From Nocardia neocaledoniensis (GTDB taxonomy: Bacteria; Actinomycetota; Actinomycetes; Mycobacteriales; Mycobacteriaceae), in contig NZ_JARWOJ010000179.1 of assembly GCF_029868625.1 (NCBI RefSeq), positions 1 to 39,254 on the forward strand: a stretch of DNA of 39,254 nt, in the 5' to 3' direction. A program made the translations under genes and the position numbers. The notes under the pieces were generated by a model that was given only the letters and a program-made list of their open reading frames with translations, did not search any database and was not told the origin of the DNA. Positions 19,806-28,229 of the stretch are shown in pieces. Position 1 is the stretch's first letter. Each line of letters starts with the position of its first letter.

Positions 19806-21002
19806 ATGACCAGGAGTGCCCCCGACGCGTGCCCCGGCGTGCTGCGATTGCATCAGGCGGCGGACGGTCCCCTCGCACGGATTCGCGTGCCGGGCGGACG
19901 GCTGACCCCGGCCCAGGTCCAGGCGCTCGCCGAGGCGGCGCGCGAGCTGGGCAACGGCGATCTCGAACTCACCTCGCGCGGCAACGTCCAGCTGCGGCAG
20001 GTCAGCGACGCCGCGGCCCTCGCCGCGCGGCTCGACGCCGCGGGCCTGCTACCCAGCCCGACCCACGAGCGGGTGCGCAACATCGTGGCCTCGCCTCTGT
20101 CCGGGCGGATCGGCGGCTGGGCCGAGGTGCACGATCTGGCGGCCGGACTCGACGCCGGGCTGCGCGCGGACCCGCGCCTGGCCGAACTGCCGGGACGGGT
20201 GCTGTTCACCCTCGACGACGGGCGCGGCGACGTCAGCACCCTGCGCGGGGACATCGGCATCCACGCCCTCGGCACCGACGAATTCGCGCTGCTGCTGACC
20301 GGCGCCGACACCGGACTTCGCGTCTCGGCGGGCGAGGCGGTCGAGGTGATGCTCGACGCCGCCCGCGGCTTCCTGGATCTGCGCGGCGCGGGCGCCGACG
20401 GCCAGTGGCGCCTGCACGAGATCCCCGGCGGGGTCGAGCGGGTCACCGAGATCCTGGACCGCTCCCCCGTCGGCGCGCCGCTGGAACTCGGCGCGACACA
20501 CGATATCCCGATCGGCTGGCTCGACCAGGACAACGGCCTGGTGAGCCTCGGCGCCGAGGTGCCACTGGGCATCCTGCCCGCGCGGACCGCCGAATTCCTC
20601 GCCGCCGTCGACCATCCCGTCTTCCTCACCCCGTGGCGCAGCCTGGTGATCGCCGACCTCGACGAGGGCCCCGCCGAAACGGTCGTGCGGGTCCTGGCGC
20701 CGATGGGACTGATCTTCGACGCCACCTCACCGTGGCTGCGGGTCAGCGCCTGTGCGGGTCGCCCGGGCTGTGCCAAGTCGCTGACCGATGTCCGCGCCGA
20801 TCTCGCCGCCGCCGTCGACACCGAGCGGGTGTTGCCGGGCGAACAGCGCGCGGGCGAGGTGGTGGTGCCCGCCGCGGACGTGACGGTCGCCGGTCGCCAG
20901 CACTGGTCCGGCTGCGAACGCCGCTGCGGGCGCCCCACCGCGCCGGTCACCGACGTCGTCGCCACCCCGGACGGCTACCGCGTCACCCCGCCCACCCCGT
21001 AG
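19806..21002 (+). CDS. cobG: Precorrin-3B synthase CobG
   Basis: Aerobic pathway ring-contraction enzyme: a sirohaem/4Fe-4S monooxygenase that converts precorrin-3A to precorrin-3B. The 398-aa protein has the nitrite/sulfite-reductase fold: ELTSRGNVQLRQV and HERVRNIVASPLSG in the first half, and four Fe-S cysteines in the second half (CAGRPGC and SGCERRCGRP). ATG 19806 is preceded by TAGGCT at 19791-19796, a possible -10 with a 9-nt gap. The next cob gene (cobH) is 2.7 kb away, separated by RNA ligase and dimethylargininase genes. In M. tuberculosis cobG and cobH adjoin. Confidence 0.95.
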   Translation: MTRSAPDACPGVLRLHQAADGPLARIRVPGGRLTPAQVQALAEAARELGNGDLELTSRGNVQLRQVSDAAALAARLDAAGLLPSPTHERVRNIVASPLSGRIGGWAEVHDLAAGLDAGLRADPRLAELPGRVLFTLDDGRGDVSTLRGDIGIHALGTDEFALLLTGADTGLRVSAGEAVEVMLDAARGFLDLRGAGADGQWRLHEIPGGVERVTEILDRSPVGAPLELGATHDIPIGWLDQDNGLVSLGAEVPLGILPARTAEFLAAVDHPVFLTPWRSLVIADLDEGPAETVVRVLAPMGLIFDATSPWLRVSACAGRPGCAKSLTDVRADLAAAVDTERVLPGEQRAGEVVVPAADVTVAGRQHWSGCERRCGRPTAPVTDVVATPDGYRVTPPTP

Positions 21003-21086
21003 CGTTCGCCTGTCCCGCACCGTAATTCGATCGACGTTGTCGGTGGGCGCCCGTACTCTGGCCTCCTCACTACGAGGGGGGATCGA

Positions 21087-22178
21087 ATGTCCACACTGCA
21101 GGTGACGGCCGAGCGGCTCGTCGTCCTTCCGCATCCGAACGCCGACCGGCTCGAGCTGGCCCAGGTGGGCCTGTACCGGACCGTCGTCGCCAAGGGCCGG
21201 TTCCGCACCGGCGAGCACGCGCTCTACATTCCGGAGCAGGCGGTGCTGCCCGAGGCGCTGATCGGCGAACTCGGCCTGACCGGGAAACTGGCGGGGCCCC
21301 GGCACGATCGGGTGAAGGCGGTGCGGTTGCGCGGCGAGGTGTCGCAAGGCATCGTCTGCGTGCCCGCCGCGCTGGCCGGGGTGGATCTCGCGGTGGCCGC
21401 GCGGGAGCGCACCGATTTCGCGGAGCGGCTCGGGATCGTCAAATGGGTTCCGCCCGTCCCGGTCTCGATGTCGGGTCAGGTCGAGCCCGCGCCGGAGCTG
21501 CTGCCCTGGATCGATGTCGAGAACATCAAACGGTTCCCGGACATCTTCGCCGCCGGGGAGCGGGTGGTGGCCACGGAGAAGATCCACGGCACCGCCTTCC
21601 TGCTCACCCACGTGCGCGCCGAGGACCGGATCCTGGTGTCGTCCAAGGGGGTCGGCGGCAAGTCGCTGTCGCTGACCTACGCCGAGGGCAACCTGTACTG
21701 GCGGGCGATGCGCGCGCACGGGCTGGACGAGGCCGCCAGGAAGATCGCCACCGCGCTCGGCGCCGACCGGGTCGGGCTCTTCGGCGAGGTCTACGGCGCG
21801 GGGGTGCAGGATCTGCACTACGGCGCGTCCGCCGCGCAGGACGCCGCGCTCGGTTTCGGCCTGTTCGACATCGCGGCGGACCGCGACGGCGAGCCGGTGC
21901 GCTGGCTCGGTCACCACGAGATCGGCGCCCTGCTCACCGATCTCGGCCTCCCGGTGCCGCGAGTGCCGGTGCTCTACGAAGGCCCCTACGACGCCGACCT
22001 GCTGGTGGCACTGGCCGAGGGCACCGAAACCGTCAGCGGTACCGGCGCCAACATCCGGGAGGGCCTGGTGGTGCGGGCCGCCGCCGAGCGGCACGCGCCG
22101 GTCCTCGGCGGCCGGGCGATCGGCAAGATCGTCTCGAACGCGTACCTGCTGCGCGACGGCGGCACCGAATTCGAGTGA
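21087..22178 (+). CDS. DRB0094-type (Rnl5-like) RNA ligase
   Basis: A 363-aa ATP-dependent RNA ligase of the Deinococcus DRB0094 type. Residues 1-125 form the N-terminal OB-like domain found in that group (VVLPHPNADRLELAQVGLYR). The nucleotidyltransferase part has motif I with the adenylated lysine K165 in EKIHGTAF, motif III in VGLFGEVYG (E234), IIIa in FGLFDI, motif IV EGLVVR (325-330) and motif V KIVSNAYLL (K347). All core catalytic motifs are present, so activity is expected. It seals RNA ends, and DRB0094 can join a 3'-OH RNA end. No partner kinase, phosphatase or toxin gene adjoins it. ATG 21087 follows GGGGGG and a TACTCT box at 21054-21059. Confidence 0.93.
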   Translation: MSTLQVTAERLVVLPHPNADRLELAQVGLYRTVVAKGRFRTGEHALYIPEQAVLPEALIGELGLTGKLAGPRHDRVKAVRLRGEVSQGIVCVPAALAGVDLAVAARERTDFAERLGIVKWVPPVPVSMSGQVEPAPELLPWIDVENIKRFPDIFAAGERVVATEKIHGTAFLLTHVRAEDRILVSSKGVGGKSLSLTYAEGNLYWRAMRAHGLDEAARKIATALGADRVGLFGEVYGAGVQDLHYGASAAQDAALGFGLFDIAADRDGEPVRWLGHHEIGALLTDLGLPVPRVPVLYEGPYDADLLVALAEGTETVSGTGANIREGLVVRAAAERHAPVLGGRAIGKIVSNAYLLRDGGTEFE

Positions 22179-22200
22179 GGCCACGGGCTGCGCGCATGCG

Positions 22201-22215
22201 AGCCGGCTCCCGGCT
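22201..22215. terminator. Short hairpin between RNA ligase and dimethylargininase genes
   Basis: AGCCGG (22201-22206) pairs with CCGGCT (22210-22215) around a 3-nt loop, in the gap between two convergent genes; it touches the stop codon of the minus-strand gene (22214). Candidate bidirectional terminator. Confidence 0.4.
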
Positions 22216-23095
22216 ACACGGTGCTCGCATCGCGGCGGTGGTGCAGTTCCAGCACACAGCACTTCACACCGCCGCCGCCCTTGCGCAGCTCGGACATGTC
22301 CACCGGGACCGGCGCGAAGCCACGGGCGCGCAGTGCCTCGATCAGCCCGGTCGCGCCGGGATCGAGGAAGACGTGATGGCCGTCGCTGACGCCGTTGAGG
22401 CCGAACGCGAGCGCGTCGTTCTCCGTGGCGAGGATCGCGTCCGGGTACAGGCTCGCCAGCACGTCGCGGGCGGCGGGGCTGAACGCGGGCGGGTAGTAGG
22501 CGATGGTGGCGTCGTCGAGCACCATGAGCGCGGTGTCGAGGTGGTAGAAGCGCGGGTCGACCAGTTCCAGCGACACCACCGGCAGCTCGAAGTACCGCTC
22601 GACCTCGGCGTGCGCCGACAGCGAGCACCGGAAGCCGACGCCGGCCAGGATGCGCTGCCCGGCGAAGGTGAAATCGCCCTCCCCCTCATTGGTTTCGCGC
22701 GCCGCGGCCAGCGACCGCAGTTCCCTGGCCGCGAACCAGCGATGAAAGGCGGGTCCCTCGGCGGCGCGTTCGGGATGGGCGAACCGTGCCGAGAGCGCGT
22801 GCCCGCCGATCACGATGCCGCTGTTCGCGGCGAACACCATGTCGGGCAGGCCGGGTTCACCGGGCACCGTCTCCACCGTGTGGCCGTGTTCCTCGAGCAC
22901 CGCGCGCAGGATCTCCCACTGGGCCAGCGCCCGCGCCCGGTCGACCGGCGCGGCGGGATCCATCCACGGATTGATCGCGTAGGCGACCTCGAAATGGTCG
23001 GGCCTGCACATCACATAGCGACGCGGGGTCGCGGCCCGCGCGGGCGCCGGGGCCGCGAGCGGAGAGGTGGCACGAAGAGGGGCTGCGGCGGTCAT
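22214..23095 (-). CDS. ddaH: Dimethylargininase-like amidinotransferase-fold enzyme
   Basis: A 293-aa pentein of the dimethylarginine dimethylaminohydrolase / arginine-deiminase-like group, which hydrolyses methylated arginines or related guanidino compounds to citrulline-type products. Visible: YVMCRPDHFEVAYAINPWMD, substrate-site LPDMVFAANSG, the catalytic His in DPRFYHLDTAL, and the Cys in GGGGVKCCVLELHH. M. tuberculosis Rv2323c is the likely counterpart, next to AsnC regulator Rv2324 and rocD. Here the Lrp/AsnC gene is divergent as expected, but rocD is not beside it. An alternative role, on ornithine or peptidyl arginine, cannot be excluded. The N-terminal Ala-rich 25 residues are less conserved. 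Confidence 0.82.
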   Translation of the reverse strand: MTAAAPLRATSPLAAPAPARAATPRRYVMCRPDHFEVAYAINPWMDPAAPVDRARALAQWEILRAVLEEHGHTVETVPGEPGLPDMVFAANSGIVIGGHALSARFAHPERAAEGPAFHRWFAARELRSLAAARETNEGEGDFTFAGQRILAGVGFRCSLSAHAEVERYFELPVVSLELVDPRFYHLDTALMVLDDATIAYYPPAFSPAARDVLASLYPDAILATENDALAFGLNGVSDGHHVFLDPGATGLIEALRARGFAPVPVDMSELRKGGGGVKCCVLELHHRRDASTV

Positions 23096-23174
23096 CAGGG
23101 CTCCCGGTGGCTGCGCGAGAAACGTGTCCCTACGACGGTAAATGCCTGTCCATTGCACCAGGAACACCGATCTG

Positions 23175-23195
23175 TTGCGCATATCGATGCGACAA
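23175..23195. promoter_or_regulatory. Candidate Lrp/AsnC operator
   Basis: TTGCGCAT..ATGCGACAA is a near-perfect palindrome (core arms CGCAT 23178-23182 and ATGCG 23187-23191). Related CATTGC copies lie about 25 nt to the left and 20 nt to the right, fitting the spaced multiple sites Lrp proteins bind. It sits between the divergent dimethylargininase and Lrp genes. Confidence 0.5.
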
Positions 23196-23232
23196 TGGCG
23201 AATCATTGCGTGCGACGGGCGACGGGAGTGGC

Positions 23233-23670
23233 ATGGACGACATCGATCGACGCATCCTGGCCGAACTGCTCACCCACGCGCGGGCCTCGTTTCAGGAGAT
23301 CGGCGCCGTGGTCGGGCTGTCGGCGCCCGCGGTGAAGCGACGCGTCGACAAGATGGTGGCCAGCGGGCAGATCACCGGCTTCACCGCCCAGGTCAACCCC
23401 GCGGCGCTGGGCTGGACCACCGAGGCCTATGTGGAGGTGTACTACCGCGACAACATCTCCCCCGCCGAACTGCGCCGCACGCTCGAGCCGATTCCCCAGA
23501 TCGTGGGCGTGTGGACGATCGCGGGCGAGGCCGACGCGCTGGTCCACGTGATGGCCACCGACATGGCCGAGATCGAGGTCACCGTCGAGCGGATCAGGGA
23601 GAACGCGCGGGTGGGCCGCACCCGCAGTTCGCTGGTGATGTCGCGCATCCTCGAGCGCCCACGCACCTGA
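23233..23670 (+). CDS. Lrp/AsnC-family regulator
   Basis: A 145-aa regulator. Residues 1-60 are the HTH ([20 protein letters not shown], then [20 protein letters not shown]). Residues 65-145 form the RAM ligand-binding domain ([29 protein letters not shown]). It probably senses an amino acid and controls the divergent dimethylargininase gene, as Rv2324 may do with Rv2323c. ATG 23233 has GGGAG 5-6 nt upstream. Confidence 0.92.
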   Translation: MDDIDRRILAELLTHARASFQEIGAVVGLSAPAVKRRVDKMVASGQITGFTAQVNPAALGWTTEAYVEVYYRDNISPAELRRTLEPIPQIVGVWTIAGEADALVHVMATDMAEIEVTVERIRENARVGRTRSSLVMSRILERPRT

Positions 23671-23706
23671 GCGACCCGCGACGGAGGCCACGTCGAGGAC
23701 AGGTTC

Positions 23707-23712
23707 TAGGGT
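23707..23712 (+). promoter_or_regulatory. TAGGGT -10 box, probable leaderless cobH start
   Basis: TAGGGT ends 7 nt before the cobH ATG (23720). The gap has no Shine-Dalgarno sequence, so the transcript may start at or beside the initiation codon. Confidence 0.5.
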
Positions 23713-23719
23713 TGACCGC

Positions 23720-24355
23720 ATGTCCGACGTGCGTACCAGCTACCTCACCGACGGGGCCGAGATCTATCGGCGCTCCTTCGCGACGATCCGCGCCGAAGCC
23801 GATCTCGCCGGTTTCCCCGCCGATGTCGAGCGCGTGGCCGTCCGGATGATCCACGGCTGCGGGCAGGTCGACCTGGCCGGCGACATCGCCTACTCCCCCG
23901 GTGTGGTCGCCGCCGCGCGCGCCGCGCTGCACGCAGGCAAGCCGATTCTGTGCGACGCGAACATGGTCGCCTCGGGCGTCACCCGCAAGCGCCTGCCCGC
24001 CGACAACGCGGTGCTGTGCAACCTGGCCGACCCGCGGGTCCCCGAACTGGCCGCGCGGATGGGCAACACCCGGTCGGTGGCGGCGCTGGAATTGCTGCGC
24101 GACCAGCTCGACGGCGCCGTCGTCGCCATCGGCAACGCCCCGACCGCGCTGTTTCATCTGCTCGACATGCTCGACGCGGGCGCGCCGCGACCGGCCGCGA
24201 TCATCGGCATCCCGGTCGGCTTCATCGGCGCCGCCGAGTCCAAGCAGGCGCTGATCGACTTCGGTGGGGTCGAATTCCTCACCGTGCGCGGCAGGCGCGG
24301 CGGCAGCGCGATCACCGCGTCGGCGCTCAACGCGATCGCGAGTGAACAGGAGTGA
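23720..24355 (+). CDS. cobH: Precorrin-8X methylmutase CobH
   Basis: Moves the methyl group from C-11 to C-12 of precorrin-8X, giving hydrogenobyrinate. The 211-aa protein has the active-site His in [11 protein letters not shown] and the family blocks [35 protein letters not shown] and [13 protein letters not shown]. It overlaps the next gene by 4 nt (GTGA at 24352-24355), so cobH and cobIJ are translationally coupled. Confidence 0.96.
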   Translation: MSDVRTSYLTDGAEIYRRSFATIRAEADLAGFPADVERVAVRMIHGCGQVDLAGDIAYSPGVVAAARAALHAGKPILCDANMVASGVTRKRLPADNAVLCNLADPRVPELAARMGNTRSVAALELLRDQLDGAVVAIGNAPTALFHLLDMLDAGAPRPAAIIGIPVGFIGAAESKQALIDFGGVEFLTVRGRRGGSAITASALNAIASEQE

Positions 24356-26064
24356 GCGAGATCAGCACCGGCAAACTGTGGGGCATCGGCCTCGGCCCCG
24401 GCGACCCGGAACTGGTGACGGTGAAGGCGGCCCGGCTCATCACCGCCGCCGACGTGGTCGCCTTCCACAGCGCCCGGCACGGCCGCAGCATCTCGCGCGG
24501 CATCGCGGCGCCGTACCTGCGGGAAGGCCAGATCGAGGAGCACCTGGTCTACCCGGTCACCACCGAGACGACCGATCACCCCGGCGGGTACCAGGGCGCG
24601 ATCGACGAGTTCTACGAACAGGCCGCCGCCCGCCTGGCCACCCATCTCGCGGCCGGGCGCAGCGTCGCGCTGCTCGCCGCCGGTGACCCGCTGTTCTACA
24701 GCTCCTACATGCACATGCACCGGCGCCTGGCCGATCGGTTCGAGGCCGAGATCGTTCCCGGCATCACGTCGGTGAGCGCGGCCTCGGCGGCGCTGGGAAC
24801 CCCACTCGTCGAGGGCGAGCAGGTGCTGACGGTGCTGCCGGGCACCATGCCGGTCGAGCAGCTCACCGAGCGGCTGCGCGGCACCGACGCCGCCGCGATC
24901 ATGAAACTGGGGCGCACCTATCCCGGTGTGCGCCAGGCACTCTCGGACTCCGGTCGGCTCGCCGACGCCTACTACGTGGAGCGCGCGAGCAGCACCAGGC
25001 AGCGGGTGCTGACCGCCGCCGAGGTCGACGACGCCGACGTGCCCTACTTCGCCATCACCATCGTGCCCGGCCCGGCCCCGACCACCGCGATCGTCACCAC
25101 GGGCGAACGCGGCACCGGTCGCCGGACCGAGAGCGACGCCGCGCCCGGCATCGCCGCATCGCCCACCGAGACCGTCGCCGCGCAGCCGAGCGGCCGACTC
25201 CCGTCACCGGTAGGCAGGGTCGAACCCGGAACATCCGATGCCCCGGACGCCCCCGGCGATTCGATCGAGGGCTCGGCACCGTCGGGCCCGGCGTCGCCTG
25301 GGCGCACGAGGCCCCCTGGCGGCGAGGTCGTCGTCGTCGGGCTCGGCCCCGGCGACACCGACTGGACCACGCCCCAGGTCACCGCGGCGCTGGCCGAGGC
25401 GACCGATCTGGTCGGCTACACCACCTACATCGACCGGGTGCCCGAGCGCCCGGGCCAGCGCAGGCACGCCAGCGACAACAAGGTCGAATCCGAGCGGGCC
25501 GCGATGGCGCTGGACCTGGCCAGGCGCGGGGCCAGGGTCGCGGTGATCTCCTCCGGCGATCCCGGCGTGTTCGCCATGGCCGCCGCGGTGCTGGAGGTCT
25601 CGGCCGAACCCCAGTTCAAAGATGTGCCGGTGCGGGTGCTGCCCGGGCTCACCGCCGCCAACGCCGTCGCCAGCCGGGTGGGCGCGCCGCTGGGCCACGA
25701 CTACGCGATGATCTCGCTCTCGGATCGGCTCAAGCCGTGGGATGTGGTGGCGCGGCGGCTGTCGGCCGTCGCCGCCGCCGACATGGCGATCGCGATCTAC
25801 AACCCGGCCTCCTCCCAGCGCCGCTGGCAGGTGGGCGCCATGCGGGAGGTCCTGCTCGAGCACCGCGATCCGGAGACTCCGGTGGTGCTCGGACGCGATG
25901 TCGGTGGGCCCACCGAGACGGTCCGGGTCACCACACTCGGCGAACTGGATCCCGAGCAGGTCGACATGCGGACGTTGCTGATCATCGGCGCCTCCACCAC
26001 CACCGCGTTCGACACCCCCGAAGGCACCCGGGTGTACACCGCCCGCCGCTACGGCACCGACTAG
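24352..26064 (+). CDS. cobIJ: CobIJ: fused precorrin-2 C20- and precorrin-3B C17-methyltransferase
   Basis: A 570-aa bifunctional SAM-dependent enzyme. Residues about 1-235 are CobI ([60 protein letters not shown]). Residues about 325-570 are CobJ ([67 protein letters not shown]). The fusion is standard in mycobacteria, but the linker here (about 245-320) is long and Pro/Ser/Gly-rich. The start is the GTG of the GTGA overlap with cobH. CobI makes precorrin-3A, the substrate of CobG; CobJ acts on CobG's product. Confidence 0.96.
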   Translation: MSEISTGKLWGIGLGPGDPELVTVKAARLITAADVVAFHSARHGRSISRGIAAPYLREGQIEEHLVYPVTTETTDHPGGYQGAIDEFYEQAAARLATHLAAGRSVALLAAGDPLFYSSYMHMHRRLADRFEAEIVPGITSVSAASAALGTPLVEGEQVLTVLPGTMPVEQLTERLRGTDAAAIMKLGRTYPGVRQALSDSGRLADAYYVERASSTRQRVLTAAEVDDADVPYFAITIVPGPAPTTAIVTTGERGTGRRTESDAAPGIAASPTETVAAQPSGRLPSPVGRVEPGTSDAPDAPGDSIEGSAPSGPASPGRTRPPGGEVVVVGLGPGDTDWTTPQVTAALAEATDLVGYTTYIDRVPERPGQRRHASDNKVESERAAMALDLARRGARVAVISSGDPGVFAMAAAVLEVSAEPQFKDVPVRVLPGLTAANAVASRVGAPLGHDYAMISLSDRLKPWDVVARRLSAVAAADMAIAIYNPASSQRRWQVGAMREVLLEHRDPETPVVLGRDVGGPTETVRVTTLGELDPEQVDMRTLLIIGASTTTAFDTPEGTRVYTARRYGTD

Positions 26065-26115
26065 CGAACACGCCGCGAGGGCGGCGGTTCTGGTCGCGGG
26101 CGAGCCCCGGGCGTA

Positions 26116-26134
26116 ACATTCCACTTAGGAATGT
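26116..26134. promoter_or_regulatory. Palindromic operator upstream of the PadR gene
   Basis: ACATTCCACTTAGGAATGT has perfect 7-nt arms around a 5-nt centre and lies 20 nt before the PadR start. It is a likely autoregulatory site. Confidence 0.6.
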
Positions 26135-26154
26135 AGTTCGAAGGGAGTTGACCG

Positions 26155-26697
26155 TTGACCGACACCGTGACTCGACGCCGCCCGCTGAACTCCACCGCGG
26201 CCTCGCTACTGGGGTTCCTGCACGAGGGTCCGATGTCGGGCTGGGACCTGGCGACCCAGGCCCAGCAGCGCATCGGCGACTTCTGGACCATCACCCAGAG
26301 CCAGGTGTACCGCGAACTGTCCGCCATGGACACGGCGGGACTGGTGACCAAGGGCGAGCGCGGCGCCAGGGAACGCACGCCCTACCGGATCACCGACACC
26401 GGCCGCGACGCGTTCGCCGAATGGATCGCCCGCGATCCTGGCGCCGAGACCATCCGGGTCCCGCTGCTGCTCACCCTGTCGTTCGGGGAGCATCTCGAGC
26501 CGGCGCACCGCGACCGGATCATCGCCGCCAACCGGAACATCCATCAGGACCGGCTCGACCGCTATCTCGACGAGGACCCGACCGCGCTCGCGCCCAATCA
26601 GCGCGCCACACTCGAATTCGGCATCGCCTACGAACGCGCGGTGCTGGACTGGTTCGACCAGCTTCCGCGCATCTTCGCGGGTCCGCGCCCGGGCTGA
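26155..26697 (+). CDS. PadR-family regulator
   Basis: A 180-aa protein. Residues about 15-90 are the PadR winged HTH (LLGFLHEGPMSGWDLATQAQ, FWTITQSQVYRELSAMDTAG, RITDTGRDAFAEW). The C-terminal helices (about 100-170) form the usual dimerisation part. The start is TTG 26155, with GGGAG about 8 nt upstream and a palindrome before that. It is the only gene between cobIJ and cobK; no obvious target beyond itself. Confidence 0.88.
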   Translation: MTDTVTRRRPLNSTAASLLGFLHEGPMSGWDLATQAQQRIGDFWTITQSQVYRELSAMDTAGLVTKGERGARERTPYRITDTGRDAFAEWIARDPGAETIRVPLLLTLSFGEHLEPAHRDRIIAANRNIHQDRLDRYLDEDPTALAPNQRATLEFGIAYERAVLDWFDQLPRIFAGPRPG

Positions 26698-26717
26698 CCG
26701 GTGCCGGGCGGGTCAGC
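26693..26717. terminator. Shared hairpin in which the two stop codons pair
   Basis: GCTGACC (26693-26699) pairs with GGTCAGC (26711-26717) around an 11-nt loop. The PadR TGA (26695-26697) pairs with the cobK stop TCA (26713-26715). Confidence 0.55.
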
Positions 26718-27465
26718 GCACGCGGTGCGCCGCGGCGTCGTGCAGCCACGCCAGGGCCGCGTCGACCTCCTCGACCGCGACCGCGTCGACCGGCAGCGGT
26801 GGCCGGTCGATCATGACGACCGGGAGCCCGGCGGTGCGGGCGGCGAAGATCTTGGCCTCGGTCTGCTCGCCGCCGCTGTTCTTGGTGACGAGCACGTCGA
26901 TGCGGTGCCGCGACATCAGCACCAGCTCGTCGTCGAAGGTGAACGGCCCACGGGCGAGCAGTAGTTCGTACCGCGACGGCAGTGGCGCGGTGGGCGCGTC
27001 GATGGCGCGGATGACGAAACGGTGCCGGTCGCAGCCGGCGAACACGCCGACGCCCTGACGCCCGATGGTCAGCAGGACCTGTTCGTCGTGCGCGGCGAGC
27101 GCCTCGGCGGCCGCGGCCAGGTCGGGCACCCGCGTCCACAGGTCGCCGGGGCGCTGGACCCATTCCGGGCGCCGCAGATGGACCGCGGGGATGCCGAGAT
27201 CGGCCGCCGCGGTGGCCGCGTGGGCGCTGACCTGCGCCGCGAAGGGGTGGGTGGCATCCACGACGGCATCGATCGCGTTCTCGCGCAGCCAGGTTCGGAG
27301 GCCCTCGACACCACCGAACCCGCCTATGCGGACCGGACCGACAGGCAGCCGCGGATGCGCGACCCGTCCGGCGAGCGAGGACACGATGTCGAGTCCGCGC
27401 TCGCCCGACGCGATCCGGGCCAGCTCCCTGGCCTCACCCGTGCCGCCGAGGATCAGGACTCTCAG
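26713..27465 (-). CDS. cobK: Precorrin-6A reductase CobK, probable CTG start
   Basis: Reduces precorrin-6A to dihydro-precorrin-6 using NADPH. The 250-aa protein has the Rossmann opening RVLILGGTGEARELARIAS, THPFAAQVSAHAATAA, and LVTKNSGGEQTEAKIFAART. Homologues begin MRVLILGGTGEA. At that exact position the codon is CTG (27465-27463), and no ATG, GTG or TTG occurs nearby in frame. The CTG overlaps the TGA of the secreted-protein gene upstream (27464-27462) as CTGA. Start by coupled re-initiation on CTG is therefore likely. Confidence 0.9.
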   Translation of the reverse strand: MRVLILGGTGEARELARIASGERGLDIVSSLAGRVAHPRLPVGPVRIGGFGGVEGLRTWLRENAIDAVVDATHPFAAQVSAHAATAAADLGIPAVHLRRPEWVQRPGDLWTRVPDLAAAAEALAAHDEQVLLTIGRQGVGVFAGCDRHRFVIRAIDAPTAPLPSRYELLLARGPFTFDDELVLMSRHRIDVLVTKNSGGEQTEAKIFAARTAGLPVVMIDRPPLPVDAVAVEEVDAALAWLHDAAAHRVR

Positions 27466-28058
27466 GGCTGCCCGCTGAAATAGGCCGTACCCGCGTCGAT
27501 CAGCGACGGGCCACCGGCGATGAGCAGACCGATCACGCCGCCGATGATGGCGCCGGGAATGATGGTGACGATGCCGATCGCGCCGAGCAGGGCGCCGATG
27601 ATCGCGCCGACGAGCGCGCCGGTGGAGGCTCGCTGCAGCTCGGCCATGAACCACTGCTGCGAGCTGATCGCCTCGGCGGCGGCGACCGTCTTCGGCGTGA
27701 GGGTCAGGCGCGAGCCGTCGGCCTCGACGGCGGCCGCGATCTCGGTGGGGGCCCCGTTCACCGTGCCCGACAGCGGCACCTGGGCGACGACGGCGCCCGC
27801 CTCGTTGGTCAGGGTCACCGACTTATGGTCGGCGGCGAGCGCGAAGCGACCGCCGGTGACCGAGGTCACCACGGACTTGCCCGCGTCGGCGATCTGCGCG
27901 AGGTAGGTCACGCCACGGTCGGCGCCCTGCACCGCGGGCACGTCCTGACCCGCGACCGCCGGAGCGGGAGCGGCGGGATCCGCGGCCACCGGGGCGGCGG
28001 CGATACCGGTCGCGGCGATGGCCAGCAACGCGGGGGCGGTGAACTTCGAGAACTTCAT
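27462..28058 (-). CDS. Secreted protein with C-terminal glycine-zipper membrane segment
   Basis: A 198-aa protein. The first about 30 residues are a Sec signal peptide (KFSKFTAPALLAIAATGIAA, cleavage probably near PVAADPA). The middle is a soluble segment (about 35-135) with FALAADHKSVTLTNEAGAVV. Then comes a Gly/Ile-rich hydrophobic hairpin (GALVGAIIGALLGAIG, IPGAIIGGVIGLLIAGG) and a short tail. The type is common in Nocardia and Rhodococcus but uncharacterised. ATG 28058 has GGGGAG 5 nt upstream. It sits where M. tuberculosis has cobM and overlaps cobK by 4 nt. Confidence 0.8.
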   Translation of the reverse strand: MKFSKFTAPALLAIAATGIAAAPVAADPAAPAPAVAGQDVPAVQGADRGVTYLAQIADAGKSVVTSVTGGRFALAADHKSVTLTNEAGAVVAQVPLSGTVNGAPTEIAAAVEADGSRLTLTPKTVAAAEAISSQQWFMAELQRASTGALVGAIIGALLGAIGIVTIIPGAIIGGVIGLLIAGGPSLIDAGTAYFSGQP

Positions 28059-28192
28059 GTAACTCCCCATCATGGATACATCGAACCGGGGGGATCACCC
28101 GGAACGGCCCCGACCATACCCCCGAGTCACTCGTTTTACACGTTCGGTTCGTAACGATCGCGAAATCGCCCGTCCCGCGCGTACGGATTTGT

Positions 28193-28220
28193 CGTGATTT
28201 GCGCGTGATCTTTCCGTGAT
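28193..28220. promoter_or_regulatory. Three CGTGAT direct repeats at 11-bp spacing
   Basis: CGTGAT begins at 28193, 28204 and 28215 (ATCACG on the minus strand), each exactly 11 nt apart, one helical turn. It is in the gap between the cobL stop (28230) and the secreted-protein gene, 135 nt before that start. Tandem repeats at 11-bp pitch are typical of OmpR/PhoP-family response regulators. The regulator is not known. Confidence 0.45.
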
Positions 28221-28229
28221 CGGCGTGGG

